From Halicephalobus mephisto (lineage: Eukaryota; Nematoda; Chromadorea; Rhabditida; Panagrolaimidae), in the NCBI GenBank assembly GCA_009193035.1, contig SWDT01000232.1, positions 94,466 through 158,465 on the forward strand: a DNA stretch of 64,000 nucleotides, given 5' to 3'. Below are positions 36,401-45,700 of this stretch, in pieces. Both the position numbers and the translations under genes were made by a program. Positions within the stretch are counted from its first letter, which is position 1. Each line of letters opens with the position of its first letter. The notes under the pieces were generated by a model. That model was not told the origin of the DNA. It did not search any database and was given only the letters and a program-made list of their open reading frames with translations.

Positions 36401-38675
36401 CGATTTCGGGATGAGCAAGCTTCTGGAGGAAGAACAAGTTTACACTTGTAGGTTTTCTTACTGTAACTAATTTTGAAAACTAAATTACTGTAAAAAACAA
36501 AAAAATTTGCAAAAAATGTCTCAACACGATTTTTTAAATTTTCCAACTGGGACCAAAAATGATGTAATTTCATATTCACGTGATTTTCGAAGATTCTAGA
36601 AACATGAAGTAAAATATTAAAAATCAAAAAAATCTATGATGAAATTTTGAAAAAATATCTCGACGGGAATTTCTAGAATTTTCCAGCCGGGACCGGAAAC
36701 TAGAATTCTTTATTCACGTGGTTTTGCAAGATTCTGGAAACATCTGATCAATTGTGATTAAAAAAATCAAAAAAATCTATGATGAAATTTCGAAAAAATA
36801 TCTCGACGGGAATTTCTAAAACTTTCCAGCCAGGACCGGAAACTATAAAATTTTGTATTTATATGATTCTAAAGTACTGAGAGATTTAAAAAATCCAAGA
36901 ATTTTGAAATATTTTCGAACTTTATCCAAATACCGTAATTAAAAATACATTACTGTAATTATTAATTAAATTCATTTTTTTCCAAAAAATTAATTTGTTT
37001 TCAGCTTCTTCTGGAAAACTTCCAATTAAATGGATGGCTCCAGAATCCTTGAATTTTCGTAAGTTCACAACGCAGTCAGACGTTTATTCCCTCGGGGTCT
37101 GTATCTGGGAGATTCTGATGCACGGAATCAAGCCGTGGCAAGGAATCAGAAACCATGACGTCATCAAGAAGATCGAGGCAGGCGAGACCCTGGCCCGGCC
37201 CCCGGCGTGCCCCTGGGCCCTGTACGACATGCTCCAGGCGATGTGGGTGATCGACGAAGAATTCAGAATGACAGCTCTGGAAACGATGCACTTCCTCGAA
37301 CACTTGCTAGAAGAAATCGACGACGGAAAAAATGTCGAAGAATTGACAGTCCCTGATTTTCATGTAAGCTACAGTAATATTACTGTAATAAGGGGTTTTT
37401 TCAGCAACTAAAGAGGAAATTACCGAGGATACCTCCTGAAAAAAGAAAAAGCGTCCCTGTTCTGAAAGTGGACGCAAGCCAAGTCCCCGCGGCAACCCTG
37501 TGGAAGACCCTAGAGCACCAGAGGGCTCAGTGTGAGGAAGACGAAAGGTGGCTGGAACAGGAAGAACAAAACATGGTGAGTTCGCAATTTCTACAGTAAT
37601 GCAAACTGATAACTCAAAATTTATTTTCTTTCAATAAAGAATCCAAACTTGGATAGTGACTGAATTTGACAATTGATTGTCTATTGCAGTCACTATTCAG
37701 AATTAATCTTTTTCAATAAAGAAACTAAATTCGGATAGTGACTTAAAAGAAATAATTCTCACCTTTTTCAATCACTATTCTGGTGATTTGGAAAAACCAA
37801 ACTTGGATAGTGACTGAATTTGACAATTGATTGTCCATTGTAGTCACTATCCAAATTTTTACCTCAATAGAACTACTGGATAGTGACTATAAGAAGTGAC
37901 TCACTACTTTTTAAATCACTATCCAAGACTGATTTTATTCCGAAAACAACCAAATTCGGATAGTGACTCAAGAGGGAAATTTACCACTCGAGTTAGACAC
38001 TATCCTAATAATTTTCTGTACAATTGCTGGATAGTGACTGAAGATAGTGATTTATTTTTGGATTCAAACGTTGATTTTTTAAGAAAGTGAAATTTTTGGT
38101 TTCAGTTCCCTAATGGATCGAACCACTCTCTGAACAAGGAACCCCCGCCCCCGTCGTACTCCAATGGGGCTAAAAAATCGTCTCCGATCCCTAAGGACAT
38201 GGAACTCGACCGGGCCACCGACTCCATCCACGAGGCTGTCCTCAGGGTGGTCCAGGCCGTGACTCTCTTGACGAAGACCTACTCCATCAACATGTCCAAC
38301 GACGAGTTCGTCGGGAAAATCAAAGTTATCACGAATGAACTTTCGAAACTCTTCGTCGAGAGCGAGAAGGACATTTCTAAACTTTCTCCAGAAGACCGGA
38401 AAAGGGTCGAAATGGTCGAAACTCTTCTGGGAACGGACCTGAGGAACATGACGACGGCGATGACCCACGTGGTCGAGGAATCCGGCCAGGAGATGACCAA
38501 ATGCGACTACCACAGGAGAGAAGTCCTGAAGACAGCACACATGCTAGCTGTCAACTGCAAACACTTTTTGGATTCCGTCGATGAAGCAAGGATCCGCTGC
38601 GGGATCGCCAGACTAAGAACCAGATCTCCGCCGTCCATGCAGAATGGCTGCAAAATTAATCAATTTATTTGTTAA
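30401..38675 (+). CDS. kin-32: KIN-32: focal adhesion kinase (FAK/PYK2 family)
   Basis: Ten exons: 30401-30496, 30833-31318, 31869-32087, 32132-32348, 34833-35021, 35263-35463, 36052-36447, 37005-37363, 37405-37575, 38106-38675; phases close to 967 aa. FERM domain about 8-338 (HLADGSVKNVRID, FYEQLTGDYVDHVAWKIEQD). Linker with EDYAKS, Y398 matching the FAK autophosphorylation Tyr397. Tyrosine kinase about 415-705: GDGLFGNV at 422-429, Lys447, HRD 567-569, DFG 587-589, GKLPIKWMAPES. Proline-rich KEPPPPSYS near 790, then a FAT domain about 805-950. FAK signals at integrin adhesions. Unusual points: a 25-residue acidic/Asn-rich insert (488-516) before the hinge, and only one activation-loop tyrosine (Y600) where vertebrate FAK has two. 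Confidence 0.95.
30665..30737 (+). tRNA. tRNA-Arg (anticodon UCG)
   Basis: Full cloverleaf by hand: acceptor GGCCGCG/CGUGGUC (7 pairs, two G-U), U8-A9, D arm GCG/CGC with loop UAAUGGUUAA, anticodon stem UCGGU/ACCGA with loop UUUCGGC (anticodon UCG), variable AGAUU, T arm GUAGG/CCUGC with loop UUCGAAU, discriminator G. No intron and no encoded CCA. It lies in kin-32 intron 1, same strand, 168 bp after exon 1. Box A and box B are intact, so it is probably functional. Confidence 0.95.
31396..31608. mobile_element. Two copies of a 93 bp palindromic MITE
   Basis: Copies at about 31396-31487 and 31516-31608 in kin-32 intron 2. Each starts AGGGAGYTTGCCTAAAATAT and ends ATATTTTAGGCAAGCTCCCT, inverted repeats of about 24 bp around a GC-rich core (CTAGGACCCCCTCNCCCTGC). 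Flanks suggest a TA target duplication. No coding capacity. Confidence 0.75.
32370..32910. repeat. GGATAGTGACT hairpin array (kin-32 intron 4)
   Basis: At least six inverted pairs; right arms are mostly preceded by TTTCAG or TTTCTAG. Same family as in eva-1 introns. Some left arms are decayed (CGAATAGTGACTG). Confidence 0.88.
33470..33990. repeat. Three tandem copies of about 170 bp
   Basis: Units share TAATTTTCTAAAAGATTACT, TTTGTGGTTTTGAGTAGAAA and ATTTGCATAYTRRYTRA. Located in kin-32 intron 4. 33000-33470 upstream is mixed sequence with no supported gene. Confidence 0.8.
34130..34375. repeat. Tandem TTGGTCAATTTTGTCTTTTTT repeat
   Basis: About eleven copies of a 19-24 bp unit (TTGRYCAATTTTGTCTTTTT). 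Open on the minus strand as a Lys/Thr-rich frame, not a gene. Confidence 0.85.
35605..36000. repeat. Dispersed repeat, copy 2 (kin-32 intron 6)
   Basis: Two tandem partial units, starting at GGGATGGGAAGTAGAAG near 35611 and 35828. Nearly identical to 28900-29215. It interrupts a GGATAGTGACT hairpin array: the right arm CAGTCACTATCC follows at 36000. Confidence 0.85.
37620..38060. repeat. GGATAGTGACT hairpin array (kin-32 intron 9)
   Basis: About six inverted pairs (GGATAGTGACTGAATTTGAC ... CAGTCACTATYC), filling most of the 530 bp intron between the last two exons. Confidence 0.88.
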
Positions 38676-38819
38676 TTTCGTTTTGAAGTTCAAGCAATGA
38701 GGAAAAATTGAAAAATTTTCGTGCGGAACCAAAAATATTTAAAACTGTTTTTTCGAAAATCGGGGAAAATTACTTTCTTATATATCAACTTTTACGGAAA
38801 TTTACATACGTGTTTTGTT

Positions 38820-39090
38820 TGTCGGTCTTCACCTCGTTCTGGGGGATTTAATATATGAAAGTGTAAAATTGATATATCAAAACTTAGTTTTGTTCAAAGT
38901 TGATATATCAAATCTTAATTTTCGATAAAATTCATATATGAAAACTTAATTTTCGGTAAAATTCATATATGAAAATAATTTTTTTCGGAAAGTTGATATA
39001 TGAAAACTTAATTTTCGGTAAAATTCATATATGAAAATTATTTTTTTCGGAAAGTTGATATATGAAAACTTGAATGTTTGTGAAGTTGAA
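38820..39090. repeat. Tandem ATATATGAAAACTTAATTTTC repeat, kin-32/channel intergenic
   Basis: About nine units of TTGATATATSAAAACTTAATT / GGTAAAATTCATATATGAAA. Between kin-32 and the channel gene (38676-39734), the remainder (39400-39720) is a short AATTTTTCGAAAATTCTTAAA repeat. No gene seen. Confidence 0.8.
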
Positions 39091-39734
39091 CTTCCATATA
39101 TCAATTTTTAAAGTATATTTACAGAAGGTTATCTCACAGAATTATTATTTTTTGCAAATTTCTTTGTAAATATTAAATTTTGTAAAAACAAAAAACTTTT
39201 TGTATTTTTGGTTCCCGGCAGATTTTTTATTTCCTCGTTTTTGTTCTCAATATATATATAGTTTGCAACGGGTAAACGTCCAATTCTGATTTTTCTTCTT
39301 ACAAATGCATAAAAACATCAACACAAGATTATTTCTTCGAAAATTGACATCCAACCGTGGCCCGCCTCTGGTCATTCTTGGTTTTCTTTTTTTGGAAATC
39401 CTAAAAACTTTCATTTCAAAAATTCCAAAAATATTCATTTTCAAAAATTCCAAAAATTTTCATTTCAAAAATTCTAAAAATATTCATTTTCAAAAATTTT
39501 CTATATTTTCGAAAATTCTTAAAATTTTTTAATTTTCCGAAAATTCTTAGAAATTTCTAATTTTTCGAAAAACTTTGAAAATTTTTTAATTTTTCAAAAG
39601 TTCTTAAAAATTTTTAATTTTCCGAAAATTCTTAAAATTTCTAACTTTTCGAAAATCTTCGAAAATTTTTTAATTTTCCGAAAATTCTTAGAAATTTCTA
39701 ATTTTTCGAAAATCTTTGAAAATTTGTTTTCGAA

Positions 39735-42700
39735 ATGCCGAAAGTTCCTAAAATGGATCCAGAATCCTTTGGGACTGGACACGGTACTAACGGAAACGCC
39801 ATCATCGTCCTTGATGGTTCTGGAGAGAAAAAACCGATTTTCTCTGAGAAATCCGTTTCCATCGACGAAGCTGGATTGTCCCAGGATTCAGCCGTGGATC
39901 AGACTTCTGACGGAACGACTCTCAAAAAAAGAAAAAAGAAACACAGCGAGTTGTATAACCGTATATCAGAGAGCTTCGGAGAATTCGCGGGACACACAAG
40001 GCAGGTTTTTTAAGTTACTGTAGAAAAAACTTTCGTGTCGAGATTCAGTTATAATTTTTTTGGATTTTTATCATAAAAAATAAGTTTCATAATTTTTTTG
40101 TATTTTTATCATAAAAAATGTTTCATAATTTTTTTGTATTTTTATCATAAAAAATAAGTTTCATAATTTTTTTGAAAAGTTTCAAAAGTTTCAAAATTTT
40201 TATAATTCTAAAAATTTCTAAATTTAAAAAATAAAAAATACTCAATTTTGTTCGAAATTTTTAAATTTTAAGAATTTTCGAAATTTTTAATTTTCAGAAT
40301 TCGTGAAAAATTTAAACTTTTTTAAATTTATATAAAAACAATTTTATAATTATATTTTTTATTTTTATTTTTATTTTAATTATTTTTATGCAAAAATTTC
40401 CAGTTCCCACGGAATTCCCAGGGCATACGCGGCTCCAACCACCTTGAAACGAGTGCTGTGGCTTTTCCTCTTCATCCTCTGTCTCTGTTTCTTCCTCTTC
40501 CAGGCCTTTCTTATTGTAAAAAGATTTTTCCGGAATGATATTATCGTTGGAGTCGAGTTGAAATTCGAAAACATCGAGTTTCCAAGCGTTACTGTAAGTT
40601 TGAGTTCAATTTCACACATAAAAATTATATTTTTTTGAAAACTCATATATGAAAATTATGTTTTTTTAGAAATTCATATATGAAAGTCATTTTTTGAAAG
40701 AATTCATATATGAAAATTATGTTTTTTTTAAAATTCATATATGAAAGTCATTTTTTGAAAACTCATATATGAAAATTATATATTTTTTAAAATTCATATA
40801 TGAAAGTCATTTTTTGAAAGAATTCATATATGACAATTATGTTTTTTTAGAAATTCATATATGAAAGTCATTTTTTGAAAGAGTTCATATATGAAAATTA
40901 TATATTTTTTAAAATTCATATATGAAAGTCATTTTTTGAAAGAGTTCATATATGAAATTTGTTTAATTGTGTACATTTTTATAGAAATTAAATTCCAGGT
41001 ATGCAACCTAAATCCTTTTAAAAACAGCTTGGCTAGATCTATGGGATCTGTCCGGGATACTGTAAGTTTTTATTCTTTTAACTTTTGCAATAAAAATATT
41101 TCGTCAATGATTAATTAATGGAGAATCTTTGTACTTTGTTTTTTGGAAAAATTAAAAACGTTTTCAGTTGTTGGCTTTCGACACTGCTATCGAGCATTCA
41201 GTTGAGATGCAAACTCTGCAAAGACGGAAAAGGACGATTGACGGAGATAGACGGCCGGAAGTCGGGACTGCGAGGGCCAGTTGCTCAAGGACCTCTGATG
41301 GGATGTACTTTCCCCTCGACGAAGGGGTTGATGAATGTTATTGTTTATATAACCACAAGAACGGATACAGTTACGATTGCGATTCAGTCAGGAATTGGAA
41401 AGAAGAAGATTGCAAGTGTGACGGATATGGGATCTGCCAGAAGCACGTAAGCAACGCCAGCGCTCCTTGTTTATGCAGGCCCGGCGGTTTATGTATTCAG
41501 AATGACTATGATCTGGTTAGTTATTTCCATAAGGAAAATGAAAAAAACAAAGTTTTCATATATGAAAACCAAATTTCGTAAATTTTAATTTCTATCTACT
41601 TTTTGAAAAAGTAATTTCCTAGTAATGTAATTCTATAGTTTTATAGTATATTCAAAGTAGAACATTTCTATAAAAGTAAATTTCGAATAATTTATTTTTC
41701 CGAAAAGCAGAAAAAAATTTAATTCACTTTTCACACAGTAATTTTTAAATTCCATATATGAAAACTTATTTTCGTGTACCAAAAATCCGCGTTATTTAAT
41801 TATCTATGATTTCGAGTGGGGTACTTGAAGATAATTTTAGTTTTCATATATGAAATTGACGATTTACATATTAAAAATGATTTATTTTCTCTTTTTAGGG
41901 AACAGGCTCCTGGCCTATTGTATTTTACTCATCCGTATGTGATTGTCGACCAGCAGACGGTCCTTGTACCCCGGTGTCTGCCTCTGTTTCCCTGATGTTT
42001 CCTCAATTTTGTTTCTGTGCGAATCCCCAAAGTCCCCAAGGCACCTCCCTGCCCTACTGCGCCCCGACCCCCTCGTGGACCCGATCGAAATGCACTGAAT
42101 GCAATTGGCAAGGAGAGTGCCTGAGGTCATACGCTCTGACTGCGTCCCAAGAATGTCTCTGTCACAAGAGAAACAACGGTCAGGAAAAGTGTCTTTCCAT
42201 CGACTTCGACGGTCCAATTAACGAAAGTGGCATTCGAGTCAGAAGACAAGTAAAACGGGTCTACGAGAAAATTTACAACCGTTACGATGGGTTGTTAGCC
42301 GTGTACTCCATCTGCGAATGTCGAGACGGTCAATGTTCGGCTTTCAAAGTGGGTACTATTACGGTAATTCAGGGGTTTAGTTAAGTCAATTCCAGGACGA
42401 CAGAAACGGATCAATTTGTCTCTGTTTTTTTAACCGAAAAAACGGACAAATCTGGCCCTGTTACCCTCCGGAAATGTGGACGGAGAGAAAATGCGAAAAA
42501 TGTTCTCCACTAGGAGACTGTATCTACAGTGAATCCGAAGGCCAACTGCCATGTGTATGTGCAGCCATCATCAGGTAATTTCGCAACATTTGTGTCCTGC
42601 ACATCCATGTCCCAATTCTGCAGTTAAAATTGAGCAAAAAGTACCTATAATACAATAATCGGACCTGTGTATTCTGGATCCGAAATCAGAGTTAATAAGT

Positions 42701-45700
42701 CATCTTCAGAATCCTGGAGTTTGAAGTTTAATCTTCAATTCTAAGGACATCTACAACCTTGGAGTTTTATAAAAAAGTAGAAATTGGTCTGCACACAAAA
42801 ATAGGTACATGGTATATAATATATCAAATACAGTAAACTAGCTCTGATGTATCAGATACATTAAGTTGATATCGGTATATCGTATTTAATGCACCGGTGC
42901 ATTGAATATAATGTATCTGACACATTAGAGCCGTTTTAATGCATTCTTTTACGTGGTATTAATACATTAAAACAGATCTGATGTATCAGATACATTATAT
43001 TCAATGTATCGATATGTTAAGTATAATATCTATGTATTGTATTCAATGTATCGATATTTTAAGTATAATATCGATGTATTATGTTCAATGTATCGATATA
43101 TTGAAACGGCTCTGATGTATCAGATACATTATATTCAATGTACCAATATAGTAAGTGCAATATCGATGTATTGTATTCAATGTATCGATACATCAAGTTT
43201 GTATTGTTGTGTTGTACTTAACACATTTGATACATCGAAGGCGTTTTAATCTACCATTTGTTGTAAGCGGTATTGATACATTGAAACAGTTCTGATGTAT
43301 CAAATGCATTATATTCAATGTATCGGTACATAGTATTTAATATACTTGATACATCGGAGCCGTTTTCATATATCCTTTCTTGTGTGTAGAATGACCTCTA
43401 AAATTCCATATAAAAATTCAAAGTTATTTAAAGTGGTTTTTTAATTTTCGAATTAAGATTGCTAAAATTGGGATGCAAATGCCCGGGACACAGATGTCAT
43501 AATCAATTTTGGAACAGTTCTGTTTGATAATTTTCAATTGGCGTTTCAGTTTTGGATACTTAAATTTTATCTAAGAACTTGTTTAAATTAAACGGTGTAA
43601 AAAAACAAAAAAAGGAATTTATCCATCGCGAAAATGTGAGACTTTCGTAATTTGGCGATTTTTAGCTGCTCGTTACTGGGGGAATTACAGTAGTCTTAGC
43701 ACGTACCAAGAGTTTCGAGGACTTTTGGAAACAAAAAACACATTTTTTATATCCGTTGACTAGCAGTTAATTTGCAATCATTTAGTCACTATCCGAATCT
43801 GTTTTCAACGGTAGTTGTCTGGATAGTGACTGATGGGAGGTTAATTGCGCGCGTTAGTCACTATTAGGACTGCACTTTGAGTCAATTTTAAGTCAGATTT
43901 GAAAATTTTCGAAAATCAACAATCCTGGTTACTATCCAAAATGTCGAAATCAGGCTGATTTATCCCGGTTACGGTAGCGGTTAAATAACTGAATGCAGCC
44001 GTCTCGTTGGACCTGGTCAGTTAAGCTCAGTATGACGAAATTAGTACCCTAATTTTCCGCCTATAAGCACGACGGGTCTTGGCCAACTTTTTTCCGCGTA
44101 TAAACCCGTGCTCATATGCGTAAAATTAGGGTACTTGGATCTGAGACGTTTTAAAACCCCCAGTGCTGCTACTTTCTTCAAACTTGGGCAACTCAAAAGA
44201 CAAATAACGAGGGATGGAAATTGCTGATTACAGTAGGTAACAGAGCGCAGTTGGCTCAATGGCAGTGAACGCCACTGGTCATTCGGAAAGTTGCGGTGTC
44301 AAGCCGTGGACACCCCGTGCTTGCCCAACTTAGGTGTTATCGAATACGGTAGGCAATGGGTACCTCGTAAAGGGGGGAAGGTTCACCACTATGGTGCAGT
44401 CCACGGCCTGGTTGCGCAGGTAGCAGCCCCTGGGGACTAAGACAAGATCCTAAACATCTACACTGGCCTCTCAGTGCAATCCCTTCTGGTGGTTTACAAA
44501 CCACATGCTTGATTACGGGGGAGTTTCAACCTTTTAAGTGGATAACATGAAAAATGGTGTTTTTGCGGCTGTATGACACTTTCCCCACCGATGTTCGCTC
44601 CTTGTTTTCTCCTTTTCGGTTTGCATTGATTTCGAAATTCTTTCTGTTTAAATTAATTTTTCCTTACTTAACTGAACTATTAAGTTAATTTAAGTACAGA
44701 AAAATTAATACAAAAACGGAATAAATGAGACATCTTGCGAAAGAAAGGAGAGCAACTGTCGCACAACCTTTTCGCGCGCTTTTTTGTTTTCTCTCCCCGC
44801 TGAAAAGAGAGAAAAACTGGTCGAGTCAACAACGCTCTCTCTCGCTAGGGGTCATACCACCGTGAGCACACGCCATCCCGTCCGATCTGGCAAGTTAAGC
44901 GCAGTAGGGCTCGATTAGTACTTGGATCGGAGACGTCCTGGGAATCTCGAGTGCTCCTAGCATTTTTTTGAATTTTTCGATAAAAAAAATAACAAATATT
45001 AGGAGACAGTATGGAAGCGACGACTTTCTCTTCTGAAAGGTAGAAAGATGACAGTTTTATCACGATATGTTTTTTTTCCTTCTGTGAAAGGAGAAAAAGT
45101 GGTCGAGTTTTTAACGGATTCCGAGTGGTGCTATTATTTTTGAAAATTTCACTTTTCATGGTAATCAAAAAACCATTAACTTACAAATTCTAGACACTAT
45201 CCAATTTCGATTCGAAAACGTTCTTTTTAGGATGTGTGTACGAATCGAAGAACGGACTTCTACGGAAGTTCAGCCCTTCGAGAACGAAAACGGCACTTCT
45301 TCGTCCATGGAAGTCATCGAAGACATTTTTGAAAACGAAAAATTCAAATTAGCCGATGTGATTCCGAAAATTTGGGAAATTACGACTACTGAGATGCCAA
45401 TTCCGGAGGATGTCCAAGAAAGGAACATGGCTTATGGTTTCAAGGGAGTCAGTGACCCTGTGGCGATAAGGGCGAAAGCCACTGAAAACTTGGTTTTTGC
45501 TGTTAGTAGTCTTAATGAGGAACAAAAAAGTCAATTATCGTACACTAAGAAGGAATTTATCACCAAGTGTTCCTTCAACGGCAGACAGTGCTCCGTCGAG
45601 AACGACTTTGACGTCTACATCGATCCGAGTTTCGGAAACTGCTTCACATTCAACTACAATTCGACTGACAACTTGACTGCCGAAAGAGCAGGGCCCAGTT

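Noticed and set aside
44041..44259. Minus-strand 72 aa frame
   Set aside because: It overlaps the 5S pseudogene and its MITE; no protein features.
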